Shown piece by piece: positions 1 through 8,262 of a stretch of DNA of 64,000 nt. The stretch is from NCBI RefSeq assembly GCF_015277775.1, contig NZ_CP063849.1, positions 5,905,501 to 5,969,500 on the forward strand, read 5' to 3'. The notes under the pieces were generated by a model. That model was not told the DNA's origin. It was given only the letters and a program-made list of their open reading frames with translations, and did no database searches. The translations under genes and the position numbers were made by a program. Position 1 is the first letter of the stretch; every line of letters begins with the position of its first letter. Origin of the DNA: Paludibaculum fermentans. GTDB lineage: Bacteria > Acidobacteriota > Terriglobia > Bryobacterales > Bryobacteraceae.

Positions 1-921
1 GCCGCGAATGCCGGGCGCCAGGGTGGCTTCGAACGTCGCCGTGAACTCGTTGCCGTACTCCAGCAGGACGTTGATGGTATCCGGAGCCGTGCGGCCGTCC
101 TTGTAGCAGTAGACGCCGCCCGCGGCCACGCCGGAGGTGGGCGAGTCTGTGCCCATGAACATGTGCACCACGTCGATCCAGTGGGTCATCAGGTCGGTCA
201 CCTGGCCGCCGCCGAAGTCGAGGTACGCGCGCCAGTTCCAGAACTGTTGCGGATCCCAGTCGCGCCATTTCACTGGACCCAGGAAGCGAGCCCAATCCAG
301 GTTCGACGGCAGGGTCGCCAGCGACGGCGGAGCCTTCCGCAGGTGGTAGCCGTTGCCGTGCCACCAGGTACGGACCAGCGAGATCTTGCCCAGCACGCCC
401 TCGTCGATATACTTCTTCTTCGCCTCGATGTAGTGCGCGCCGGAGCGCTGCTGCAGGCCGACCTGGCACACGCGGTTGTTCACGCGCGCGGCCTTCACGA
501 TCAGCGGACCTTCCTCCATCCGCAGCGTCAGCGGCTTCTCGACGTAGACGTCCTTACCCGCGTTCAGCGCGTCGATGGCCACAGTGGAGTGCCAGTGGTC
601 TGGGGTGGCGATCAGAACTGCGTCGATGCCCTTCTCTTCCAGCAACTGGCGGTGGTCCTTGAAGCCCTTCGCGCCCGGCGCCATCTTCTGCGCGCGGTCG
701 ATCATTTCGGCGTAAACATCACACGCCGCCACGAGATTGGTGTCGCCGGTCTTCAGGAAGTTGCCCATCACGCCGCGGCCGCGTTCGCCGGCGCCGATGA
801 GGCCCATGTTGATCTTGTCGTTGGCGCCCAGGATCCGGGAATAGGAGAGAGCCGACCAGGCAATGGCGGCCTGACCGGCGGAGCGCAAGAACGCTCGCCG
901 CGCGTGAGTCTGACTTGGCAT
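1..921 (-). CDS. Gfo/Idh/MocA family oxidoreductase, Tat-exported (3' end outside window)
   Basis: NAD(P)-dependent oxidoreductase of the Gfo/Idh/MocA family, probably acting on a sugar or sugar derivative outside the cytoplasm. The frame is open for 307 codons from ATG 921 to the window edge, so the C-terminus is missing. A twin-arginine leader is visible (ARRAFLRSAG, residues 7-16). The Rossmann glycine motif is GAGERG (about residues 43-48), and the family's EKP, whose Lys is catalytic, lies at residues 128-130, preceded by ATPDHWH. The gene is divergent from the esterase gene at 1129 with about 200 bp between them. The substrate cannot be read from sequence. Related Tat-exported paralogue: 35812-37227. 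Confidence 0.9.
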   Translation of the reverse strand, partial: MPSQTHARRAFLRSAGQAAIAWSALSYSRILGANDKINMGLIGAGERGRGVMGNFLKTGDTNLVAACDVYAEMIDRAQKMAPGAKGFKDHRQLLEEKGIDAVLIATPDHWHSTVAIDALNAGKDVYVEKPLTLRMEEGPLIVKAARVNNRVCQVGLQQRSGAHYIEAKKKYIDEGVLGKISLVRTWWHGNGYHLRKAPPSLATLPSNLDWARFLGPVKWRDWDPQQFWNWRAYLDFGGGQVTDLMTHWIDVVHMFMGTDSPTSGVAAGGVYCYKDGRTAPDTINVLLEYGNEFTATFEATLAPGIRG

Positions 922-1128
922 GCAGGAATTATATCCCCGCCGCGCCCTTTCCGGCGGACCGATCTGCGGGTTTGTTCACGCAGATTTGTAATCGGTTCAC
1001 GGAAACGGCGGCCCCGCGTTGCTGCGCATTCCCATGGCGTTCAGGGCACCGACGAAAGATACTCGCCGGGGCGGTGGACCGCTCACGCCCGGCCCACTCC
1101 GATACAATCATCCTTCGGAGAATTCCCT

Positions 1129-2556
1129 ATGCGTATCCTGCTGTCCTGTTTACTGCTGGCCCTGCCCCTGGCCGCGCAAACCCTCCAGATCACGAAAGGA
1201 GCCGCCGAATACCAGGTCTACCAGCGCGGACCCGGCAACACCGCCACCATCCGCGTGGAAGGCTCCGCCCAGGGCGCCGCCGGCAAAGCCGTGGAAGCCC
1301 GCCTGGTCGCGGCCGGCCTGCCCGCCAAAGACCTCGACTGGAAACCCGCCGGCAAGGCCACCGCCACCGGTTTCACGGTCGAACTCGCGAACGTCCCCAC
1401 CGGCGGCCCCTATCGCCTGGAACTGCGTGTTGGCGGCGGACCCGTCACCGCCGTTTCCAACCTGCTAGTGGGCGACCTCTGGCTGCTGGCCGGCCAATCC
1501 AACATGGAAGGCGTCGGCAACCTCGAGAACACACCGCTGCCCAGCGCCCAGGTCAACTCCCTGGATATGACCGACATCTGGGTGACCGCCACGGATCCGC
1601 TGCATCGCCTGCCCGACTCGAACGACCGTGTTCACTGGCGGGTCAACGCCCAGAAGCAGCCCGAAAAGCTGGAGGGCGAAGCGCTGGCGAAGTGGATCGC
1701 GAACCGCAAGAAGGGCGCCGGCCCGGGCCTGCCGTTCGCGCTGGAGATGGTCCGCCGGACCGGAGTGCCCATCGGCCTGATCCCCTGCGCCCACGGCGGA
1801 ACGTCCATGGAGCAGTGGAACCCTGCCCTCAAGGACAAGGGCGGCGACTCCCTCTACGGCGGCATGGTGCGCCGCTTCCAGTTGGCCGGCGGCAAGATCA
1901 AGGGCCTGCTGTGGTACCAGGGCGAATCCGATGCGTCGCCCACGGCCGCGCCGCTCTTCGAAACGAAGTTCACCAACCTGATCACTGCCATCCGCAAGGA
2001 CTTCAACCAGCCTGACTTGCCGTTCTACTACGTCCAGATTGGCCGCCACACCAACCTGACCAATCAGAATGAGTGGAACCAGATCCAGGACCTGCAGCTC
2101 AAGATCGAGTCGAAGATCCCGAACGTCGGCATGGTCACCTGCGTCGACTGCGAACTGGACGACGGCATCCACGTCGGCACGTCGGACCAGCCGCTGCTGG
2201 GCCACCGCCTGGCCAACCTGGCCACCGGCGAAACCCGCAAGGGCCCCCGGCCTGTCTCGGCGCGGGCCAAGGACGGCATCATCCGGGTCGACTTCGCGGA
2301 AGTGAACGGCCGCCTGAAGCATGCCGGCCGCCTCTATGGTTTCAGCGTGCATGACGCCAGCGGCGCCTTCATTCCAGCCATTTACAGGCAGCGCGTCAGC
2401 GCCGACGATCCCAATGTGGTGGAGTTGCTCTTCGGCGGCAAGCTGCCGGAGGGAGCGACGCTGCGTTATGGACTGGGCCGCGATCCTTACGTCAACCTGC
2501 GGGACGAAGCGGGCATGGCCGCCCCGGCCTTTGGCCCGATGCCGATCTCACAGTGA
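1129..2556 (+). CDS. Secreted sialate O-acetylesterase-like SGNH hydrolase
   Basis: Carbohydrate esterase of the sialate O-acetylesterase (SASA) group, predicted to deacetylate sugars in the periplasm or outside. I start it at ATG 1129, where a clean signal peptide begins (MRILLSCLLLALPLAAQ). The same frame is open far upstream, but that part is antisense to the oxidoreductase. 475 aa. The nucleophile motif GQSNMEG puts Ser at residue 124. Other blocks are GGTSMEQW (about 223-230), WYQGESDA (262-269) and DGIH (345-348, candidate catalytic Asp/His). A TACAAT hexamer (1103-1108) is a possible -10 box. The last 9 bases overlap the convergent epimerase gene. Family assignment is firm; substrate is inferred. 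Confidence 0.88.
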   Translation: MRILLSCLLLALPLAAQTLQITKGAAEYQVYQRGPGNTATIRVEGSAQGAAGKAVEARLVAAGLPAKDLDWKPAGKATATGFTVELANVPTGGPYRLELRVGGGPVTAVSNLLVGDLWLLAGQSNMEGVGNLENTPLPSAQVNSLDMTDIWVTATDPLHRLPDSNDRVHWRVNAQKQPEKLEGEALAKWIANRKKGAGPGLPFALEMVRRTGVPIGLIPCAHGGTSMEQWNPALKDKGGDSLYGGMVRRFQLAGGKIKGLLWYQGESDASPTAAPLFETKFTNLITAIRKDFNQPDLPFYYVQIGRHTNLTNQNEWNQIQDLQLKIESKIPNVGMVTCVDCELDDGIHVGTSDQPLLGHRLANLATGETRKGPRPVSARAKDGIIRVDFAEVNGRLKHAGRLYGFSVHDASGAFIPAIYRQRVSADDPNVVELLFGGKLPEGATLRYGLGRDPYVNLRDEAGMAAPAFGPMPISQ

Positions 2557-3204
2557 TTTGAGCCACTTAGCGGCGGCCGCCAGGTCCGCCGACTTACAGA
2601 TCAGGGATCCGGGGACGAGCCCATCGGCTCCGGACGCCCGCAGCAAAGGAGCCGTCTCCTGACGAATGCCCCCATCGGCTACCAGCCGGATGGGGGTTTC
2701 GTCGATCAGGGACTTCATCGCCGTCACGCGGTCGCACGCCCGCTCGTCCAGCCCGCAGCCCTTCACACCCATCGCCGTCCCCATCAGGACGACGGTATCG
2801 ACCTTTGTTTTGAATGGCCTGACGAGCTCGACGGGGGTATCCAGCTCGAACGAGATGCCGGCGGACTTGCCCCGCGACTGCACCCGCTCCAGCACCTGCC
2901 AGACGCGCTTACCAATCTCGATGGGAACGGTCACCTGGTCCACGCCGGCTTCCAGAAAGGCGTCCAGCAGGTCCATGGGCCGGGTGGCCATCAGGTGCAG
3001 GTGGAAGGGGACCCGGGTCAGTTCGCGGAGCCGGGCCACCAAGTCTGGGAAGAATAGCAGGCAAGAGGCGTAGTGCCCGTCGCAAGCGTCCAGGTGGAAG
3101 GAGTCCGCAAATGGCTCCAAACGGGCAATTTCCTGCTGTAGGTTGGCCAGGTCCGCTGACCACAGCGAGACATCCAGCCAAAGCTTCTCTGTCAAAGACC
3201 CCAT
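2548..3204 (-). CDS. Ribulose-phosphate 3-epimerase family protein
   Basis: TIM-barrel epimerase of the RPE family, 218 aa, the usual length. Known family role: interconversion of pentulose (or hexulose) phosphates at C3 using a bound metal. The metal/catalytic positions look kept: His37 and Asp39 in FHLDACDGH, His70 in HLHLM, Asp177 in ADGGI. The usual phosphate-loop signature NPGFGGQ is absent; the equivalent stretch reads GTAMGVKGCGLD. A non-canonical substrate is therefore possible, and I give no rpe symbol. Only 20 bp separate its start from the divergent PpiC gene. It overlaps the end of the esterase gene by 9 bases. Confidence 0.8.
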   Translation of the reverse strand: MGSLTEKLWLDVSLWSADLANLQQEIARLEPFADSFHLDACDGHYASCLLFFPDLVARLRELTRVPFHLHLMATRPMDLLDAFLEAGVDQVTVPIEIGKRVWQVLERVQSRGKSAGISFELDTPVELVRPFKTKVDTVVLMGTAMGVKGCGLDERACDRVTAMKSLIDETPIRLVADGGIRQETAPLLRASGADGLVPGSLICKSADLAAAAKWLKSL

Positions 3205-3224
3205 GCTACATTCAAAGTATCACG

Positions 3225-4151
3225 ATGAAGTGTTTGCCCCTCTTTGCCACGATTTTCTGCGGTGTTCTGTTCGCTCAAGCCCCTCCCGCCGAACCGAAAC
3301 CCGCTGCCCCCGCTGAAGCTGCCCCATCTTTGAAAGATGACAATGTGGTTGTCGTCATCGAGGGCAAGGAGTGGAAACGATCTGATCTGGAAATGCTCAT
3401 CCGGGCGATGCGGGACACCAGTATTCCCCAGCAGTTTTACGGTGACAAGCGTGGGTTTCTGCAGGTCTTCGCAAGGATGGTGAGCCTCGCCAATGAGGCC
3501 GAGAAGCAGGGTTTGGACAAAGTGGATCCCCACAAGTGGCGGTTGATGTACAACCGGGACCTCTACCTGGCGCAGATCTACCTTGCTGCCAAGCAGAACA
3601 CCATCCAGGTGCTGCCGGACGAGCAGAAGGCTTATTACGAAGCCCACAGGGCGGACTATTCGAAAGCCAAAGTGAAGGTCATCTACCTCGCTTTCAACGA
3701 TACGCCCATGGCTTCGGCCGACCCGAAGGCAAAGAAGCCGAAAACCAGCGCAGAGGCGCAGAAGTTGGCGAATCAGGTGATACAATTAGCTCGCGGCGGG
3801 ACGGATTTCGGGCAGTTGGTACAGAAATACTCTGACGACGCCGATTCCAAGGCCAAGAACGGCGAGTTCCCGGTGATCCAACCGGGGGACAATTCTTTGC
3901 CGACCCAGATCAAGTCTGCGGTTTTCGCCCTCAAGCCGGGCCAGGTTTCCGATGCTGTACGCCAGACCGGTGGGTTCTGGATCTTTCGTCTGGAAGAGTT
4001 TGTCACCTCGTCCTTCGATGAAGTACGCGACGACATCTACCTGACGATTCAAAAGGAGCGTTTTCAGCAGTGGATGGACGGCAAGCAGAAGAGCCTCGAC
4101 GTCCAGTTCAAAGACGACAAGTACTTGGACTACAAGTCTCCGATCGAGTAG
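3225..4151 (+). CDS. PpiC-type (parvulin) peptidyl-prolyl isomerase, exported
   Basis: Periplasmic peptidyl-prolyl cis-trans isomerase/chaperone of the SurA/PpiC kind, 308 aa. I start at ATG 3225 because it begins a signal peptide (MKCLPLFATIFCGVLFAQ); the frame stays open upstream but has no such leader. An acidic/proline spacer is followed by a SurA-like helical region and a parvulin domain (about residues 145-270) with the family blocks DFGQLVQKYSDD, NGEFPVI and ALKPGQVSDAV. It heads a run of same-strand genes for extracytoplasmic protein folding and redox (HExxH protein, TlpA lipoprotein, DsbD-alpha domain), so a role in envelope protein maturation is likely. Confidence 0.87.
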   Translation: MKCLPLFATIFCGVLFAQAPPAEPKPAAPAEAAPSLKDDNVVVVIEGKEWKRSDLEMLIRAMRDTSIPQQFYGDKRGFLQVFARMVSLANEAEKQGLDKVDPHKWRLMYNRDLYLAQIYLAAKQNTIQVLPDEQKAYYEAHRADYSKAKVKVIYLAFNDTPMASADPKAKKPKTSAEAQKLANQVIQLARGGTDFGQLVQKYSDDADSKAKNGEFPVIQPGDNSLPTQIKSAVFALKPGQVSDAVRQTGGFWIFRLEEFVTSSFDEVRDDIYLTIQKERFQQWMDGKQKSLDVQFKDDKYLDYKSPIE

Positions 4152-4162
4152 CCAAACAACTG

Positions 4163-4690
4163 TTGCGTCTCCCTCACTTTGAGGGCAAGCCTGTCAACAT
4201 TACCTGGCAGCATGGGTTGAGAGCCTACCGAGGCCGCCTTCATTCAGGGGAAGGCCCTGGCGAGCAGGTTCATGCCGCCAGTTTTCTGCGCAAGCGGGAA
4301 TTGGTTCTCGATACTTCCCTCAAGCACGACTCCATTGAACTGGCTCGAATTCTGACACACGAGATCTTTCACTTCGTCTGGTGGCGGCTAGGCAATCGCA
4401 CCCGATTGGAGTGGCAGGCGCTCATTGAAGAGGAGTTCGCACGCGGAGCCATGGGTGAACTCGGCTGGTCGGCCGAGGCCCGGAAGAAGTGCTTGAGCGT
4501 CGAGGACCGCCACGACCGGACACGGATCTGGCGCGACTACATTTGTGAGAGCTTCTGCGACACCGCCGCCTGGATCTATAGCGGAGTGAGTGAGCATGAG
4601 GAGTTTACACTGAAGCCCCGCTTCCGAACCATCCGGCGCGACTGGTTTGATCAACTTACCAGACACCACGGCGGCGCGCTGCGCATCTAG
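4163..4690 (+). CDS. Uncharacterised HExxH protein, possible zinc metallopeptidase
   Basis: Not recognised as a named family. The product carries LTHEIFHFVWW, an HExxH zinc-peptidase-type motif within a hydrophobic stretch, with acidic residues downstream (EEEFARGAMGE) that might supply a third ligand. A second conserved-looking block is ICESFCDTAAW near the C-terminus. No signal peptide is visible. The start is uncertain: an in-frame ATG at 4070 would overlap the PpiC gene by 82 bases and the extra residues look like out-of-frame PpiC sequence, so I favour TTG 4163 (175 aa), 12 bases after the PpiC stop. It sits between PpiC and TlpA genes on the same strand. Function is inferred from the motif only. 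Confidence 0.6.
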   Translation: MRLPHFEGKPVNITWQHGLRAYRGRLHSGEGPGEQVHAASFLRKRELVLDTSLKHDSIELARILTHEIFHFVWWRLGNRTRLEWQALIEEEFARGAMGELGWSAEARKKCLSVEDRHDRTRIWRDYICESFCDTAAWIYSGVSEHEEFTLKPRFRTIRRDWFDQLTRHHGGALRI

Positions 4691-4720
4691 TTGGTAGAAT
4701 CGCCGTTAGGACCCTACTGA

Positions 4721-5257
4721 ATGACATCTTCCTGGAAGCGAAGCGCCGCCACGCTCGCAGTTTTCGTGATTACGTTGGCGGGTTGCGCTTCCCAAGCTCA
4801 AAAGGGCCTGGAAAAGCCGCCTAGTTCCAAACCGGCCAGCACCCGCAACGCCGCTCCGAACTTCACCCTGAAAGACGTTGACGGCAAACCGGTCTCCCTC
4901 GCCGACTACAAGGGGAAGGTGGTGCTGCTGAATTTCTGGGCCACCTGGTGCGGCCCCTGCAAGATCGAGATTCCGTGGTTCATCGAGTTCCAGAAAACCT
5001 ATAAAGACAAAGGTTTTACGGTGATTGGCGTGGCCCTGGACGACGAAGGCTGGGAAGCGGTCAAGCCCTACATCTCGGATAAGCAGGTGAACTATCCAGT
5101 GGTCACCGGCACCACTGCGGTAGAGCAGCTCTATGGCGGCATCGACGCACTGCCAACCACGTTCATCATTGATAAGGAAGGCCGCATTGCCAATACGCAT
5201 GTGGGCCTGGTGAGCAGAAAAGAGTATGAGAGCGACATCAATGAACTGCTTCAGTAG
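4721..5257 (+). CDS. TlpA-family thioredoxin-like lipoprotein
   Basis: Membrane-anchored periplasmic thiol:disulfide oxidoreductase, 178 aa. The lipobox LAGC puts the lipidated Cys at residue 22. A thioredoxin fold follows with the redox motif WCGPC (Cys77, Cys80) and the cis-Pro region ALPTTFIID. Family members reduce or isomerise disulfides in the periplasm or serve cytochrome c maturation. The gene overlaps the next one, which encodes the DsbD-alpha domain, by 17 bases. The two are therefore probably translated together and may exchange electrons. A TAGAAT hexamer at 4695-4700 is a possible -10 box. Confidence 0.9.
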   Translation: MTSSWKRSAATLAVFVITLAGCASQAQKGLEKPPSSKPASTRNAAPNFTLKDVDGKPVSLADYKGKVVLLNFWATWCGPCKIEIPWFIEFQKTYKDKGFTVIGVALDDEGWEAVKPYISDKQVNYPVVTGTTAVEQLYGGIDALPTTFIIDKEGRIANTHVGLVSRKEYESDINELLQ

Positions 5258-5711
5258 GATCGCGGGCATCGCGCTCTGCGCCGCCGCAGCATTTGCGCAG
5301 GCGCCTTCATCGGGAGTGCTTACCGTCACCGAACCGGCCAAGCTGATCGTGAAGCGGACCGAGAATCCAGCCTTTGAGCTCAAGGTTTCGCTGCGCCCCG
5401 GCTATCACGCCAACTCGAATACGCCCACCGAAGAGTACCTGATCCCCTTCAAGCTCACCTGGGAGCCGGGCGCCCTCGAAGTAGCCGAGGTCGTCTATCC
5501 CAAGCCGAAACTGGAAAAGTACGATTTCACCGACAAGCCGATCTCGGTCTTTGGGGGCGAGTTCTCGGTCGTCACCAAGTTCAAGCGGGCCGCCAATCCG
5601 GCGCTTGGCCCGGGTTACATCACCGGCAAGCTGCGCTATCAGGCCTGCAACGACAAGATGTGCCTGCCGCCCAAGTCCGTCGAGATCAGACTGCCCATCC
5701 TGATGCAGTGA
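5241..5711 (+). CDS. Stand-alone DsbD N-terminal (alpha) domain protein
   Basis: Periplasmic thiol-redox relay domain, 156 aa. ATG 5241 begins a signal peptide (MNCFSRIAGIALCAAAAFAQ). The rest matches the immunoglobulin-like alpha domain of DsbD: GYHANSNTPTEEYLIPFKL, and the redox pair in YQACNDKMCLPP (Cys136 and Cys141). In classical DsbD this domain is fused to a membrane beta domain and a thioredoxin gamma domain. Here the membrane part is missing from the window and the TlpA lipoprotein lies immediately upstream with a 17-base overlap. It overlaps the following glycosyltransferase start by 4 bases (GTGA). Confidence 0.85.
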   Translation: MNCFSRIAGIALCAAAAFAQAPSSGVLTVTEPAKLIVKRTENPAFELKVSLRPGYHANSNTPTEEYLIPFKLTWEPGALEVAEVVYPKPKLEKYDFTDKPISVFGGEFSVVTKFKRAANPALGPGYITGKLRYQACNDKMCLPPKSVEIRLPILMQ

Positions 5712-6505
5712 CCCGCCGGCTGATCCTCCGCCCGGGTGCCATCGGCGACACCCTGGTATCGCTGCCGGCACTGGAATCTCTCCGCACGGACGCCACCGAG
5801 CTTTGGGCCCCGTCCGTCAACCTGCCGCTTCTCAGCCACTTGGGCAGCACACAATCGTTGGTTTCAGCCGGTGTCGACGCCCTGCGCCTGAGTCCGGCCA
5901 CGCTGAACCGCCTGGCCCGATTCGACGACATCGTCTCCTGGTACGGCGCCACCCGTGAGGACTTCCGGGCCCAGGTCCAACACCTTCCCTTCCGCTTCTT
6001 CACCGCCCTGCCGCCCACCGGCTCAACCCTGCATGCGGTCGACTACTACCTGGATCAGGCAGGCGCTCCGCTGGGCGCCATCCCCCGATTGCCCATCGAC
6101 CACAGGCCCGAAGGGTTCGCCGTGATTCACCCCTTCTCCGGTGGACGCTCGAAGAACTGGCCGCTCGCCCGATTCCAGGAGGTCGCCCGCCGGCTGCCGC
6201 TGCCCGTGAACTGGTGCGCGGGTCCCGAGGAGACGCTCGACGAGGCCATTCGTTTCAATGATTTAGGCGCCCTGGCCCGGTGGCTCGCCACGGCCAGCCT
6301 CTACATTGGCAACGACAGCGGGATCTCGCATCTCGCGGCGGCCTGCGGTGTCCCGGTGGTCGCCGTCTTCGGGCCTACCGATCCCGCCATCTGGGCTCCG
6401 CGCGGGCGGCATGTCTGTGTAGCCGCCTGGGACTGGCCGCCGGAACGGGTTGCGGCCGAGGCCTCGGCGCTGCTTACTGCTTCGGCTGGAACCCGATTCC
6501 TGTGA
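5708..6505 (+). CDS. Glycosyltransferase family 9 (heptosyltransferase-like)
   Basis: GT9 enzyme, related to ADP-heptose:LPS heptosyltransferases, likely adding a sugar to lipopolysaccharide core or a similar glycan at the inner membrane. 265 aa from GTG 5708, which overlaps the previous stop as GTGA and directly precedes the family's N-terminal RLILRPGAIGDTL. The donor-binding half shows HPFSGGRSKNWP and NDSGISHLAAACGVPVVA, the GT9 signature, then FGPTDPAIWAP. It is somewhat shorter than typical heptosyltransferases (about 320-350 aa), with a compact N-terminal half. The 3' end overlaps the convergent membrane glycosyltransferase gene by 32 bases. Confidence 0.87.
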   Translation: MTRRLILRPGAIGDTLVSLPALESLRTDATELWAPSVNLPLLSHLGSTQSLVSAGVDALRLSPATLNRLARFDDIVSWYGATREDFRAQVQHLPFRFFTALPPTGSTLHAVDYYLDQAGAPLGAIPRLPIDHRPEGFAVIHPFSGGRSKNWPLARFQEVARRLPLPVNWCAGPEETLDEAIRFNDLGALARWLATASLYIGNDSGISHLAAACGVPVVAVFGPTDPAIWAPRGRHVCVAAWDWPPERVAAEASALLTASAGTRFL

Positions 6506-8243
6506 GGATCATGCCTAAACGACGGTTGTCGCCTGCCGGGCTGAAATCCTGGTCGATGCTCAGGGTCACGGTCGCCGTGTCACCCGGCGCAGTTAGCGGC
6601 CCGGTCTCCAGCGTGTAGCTCTCCGGCTTGGGAAAGGTCTGTTTTGCGACTTCGACTCCATTGAGAGTCATCGTGATGGTCCGCCCTGGCGCGGGGTCGG
6701 GAATGTACACCTTGGCCACTAACGGCTGGGGGGTCGGCGGCGGTTTCAGCAGGAACACCGCCCGGCCGCTCATCCAGCGCCACTGCTGGTTTTCCAGGCT
6801 GTAGACGCCGCTGACGAACTGGTTCGCGGCGGCCGTGGTCGACATGGGCAGCCAGGACAATTCCGGTTTCTTCTCTACAATCAACGACTTCGTGACGATG
6901 TCGACCGGCGCGGAGCTGATGTCGAAGGGCCAGAGTCCAAAGGACACACTGGAATAACCAGATCGCGACCCGAGGCCAACGAGGCGCAGCGGCAGGGTGG
7001 GGCGGATCTCCGTCCGCATCTGTTCCACCGCGAGCCCTCCGCCGGTGGTGTACGGAATCTGGTCGGACAACTCGCTGCCGATCACGATGTCGCCTGGCCG
7101 CAGGGTTTGCCCCCGCACCACCGCCAACGCCCCTTCGGCTTCCGTATAGAATCGCAGGCCCCATTCGCTATTCACCCACACCCGGTGGTTGGCGGTGTCT
7201 TTCATGGCCGCTGCCGCAAACTTCCGGTAACCGTCCCAATGCTGGTAGTTCACCGATGCCAGCCCCAGGCCGAGGGCCAGTTGTAAACCGAAGATGAGCC
7301 ACAGCAGGCGGGGCTTTCCGGCATAGTAGCGCGCCACCAGAATCGCGAACGGAGCCGCCAGCGGCAGCAGGTAGCGCGCTGACCCGGCAAAGAACAGCAC
7401 CAGCGCCGCCGCATAGAAGATCGCCACCCAGGCGCTGAGGAACCGGTCGCGGCTGCGCAACAGCGCCCAGAGCCCCAGGGGGGTGAACATCACGGCCAGG
7501 TGGCCGGTGAGGGCGATGGCGCTGCGCAGCTTCATCTCGCCGCGCTGTAACTTATATGTCTGAAAATGCTGGCCCAGGACCAGGGCCGGATACTGCCCGC
7601 TGGTGATCCGCTCGAAGCCCTGGTAACCCACAAACCCGAGAACCGGCACGGTGAGCAGCCACCAGTTCCTGCGGAGCGTCCCCTGCTGCCAGAAGTAGAG
7701 ACCCAGGATCGGGATCAGCACCACGGACTGGTACGCCATGATCGAGCACGCCGCCAGGGCCAAGCCGGCGCTCTTCGGGCGGTCGTACACCACCAACGCC
7801 ACTGTCAGAACCCAGAAGGCGAGGAACGGAAGGTCCGACTCCAGCGAAGTGGAGTTGACCAGGAACGCCGGGACCGCACAGAAGAGTAAGGTAGCCTCCA
7901 CCGCCCGCTCCGGCACAAACTTCCGCGCCAGCGCGAGCATCGACAGTGCCGCGGTCAAAGCCAGCAGGAAGTAAGCGGCGTGGAATGGCACCTCGCGGAT
8001 GTCTCCCACGAGAGCGAGGATGCCCCCCAGCAACCACCCGTCGCCGGGCGGATGCGGATGGCCCCGCATGTCCATGGGAATACCCAGGAATACGTATTTC
8101 GCGTGATGGGGATGCAGCGGGTCGATCTGCGCGTGTTGCGCCGCGGCCAGGTAGTAATAATCGTCGCCCTGGATCGCCTGATTCCAGAACGGCAGGCTCA
8201 CCAGCAGGACAAACAGGCAGACGAGGAGTGCTTGCTTCCGCAA
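6474..8243 (-). CDS. Polytopic membrane glycosyltransferase (GT39/ArnT-like)
   Basis: Predicted GT-C type membrane glycosyltransferase, 589 aa. The N-terminus is a hydrophobic helix followed by GDDYYYLAAAQH, where the acidic pair in the first periplasmic loop matches the catalytic Asp position of GT39/PMT-like enzymes using polyprenyl-phosphate sugars. About ten hydrophobic segments follow to roughly residue 340, then a soluble C-terminal region of about 250 residues rich in beta-type sequence. It is convergent with the GT9 gene. A role in glycosylating envelope glycans or proteins is inferred from family and neighbourhood; the substrate is unknown. Confidence 0.75.
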   Translation of the reverse strand: MRKQALLVCLFVLLVSLPFWNQAIQGDDYYYLAAAQHAQIDPLHPHHAKYVFLGIPMDMRGHPHPPGDGWLLGGILALVGDIREVPFHAAYFLLALTAALSMLALARKFVPERAVEATLLFCAVPAFLVNSTSLESDLPFLAFWVLTVALVVYDRPKSAGLALAACSIMAYQSVVLIPILGLYFWQQGTLRRNWWLLTVPVLGFVGYQGFERITSGQYPALVLGQHFQTYKLQRGEMKLRSAIALTGHLAVMFTPLGLWALLRSRDRFLSAWVAIFYAAALVLFFAGSARYLLPLAAPFAILVARYYAGKPRLLWLIFGLQLALGLGLASVNYQHWDGYRKFAAAAMKDTANHRVWVNSEWGLRFYTEAEGALAVVRGQTLRPGDIVIGSELSDQIPYTTGGGLAVEQMRTEIRPTLPLRLVGLGSRSGYSSVSFGLWPFDISSAPVDIVTKSLIVEKKPELSWLPMSTTAAANQFVSGVYSLENQQWRWMSGRAVFLLKPPPTPQPLVAKVYIPDPAPGRTITMTLNGVEVAKQTFPKPESYTLETGPLTAPGDTATVTLSIDQDFSPAGDNRRLGMILTGIGFQPKQ

Positions 8244-8262
8244 GTAATCAGTGTACCCCTGC

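Noticed and set aside
163-1128. Long N-terminal extension in frame with the sialate-type esterase
   Set aside because: It is antisense to the Gfo/Idh gene, has no family sequence, and a clean signal peptide begins at ATG 1129.
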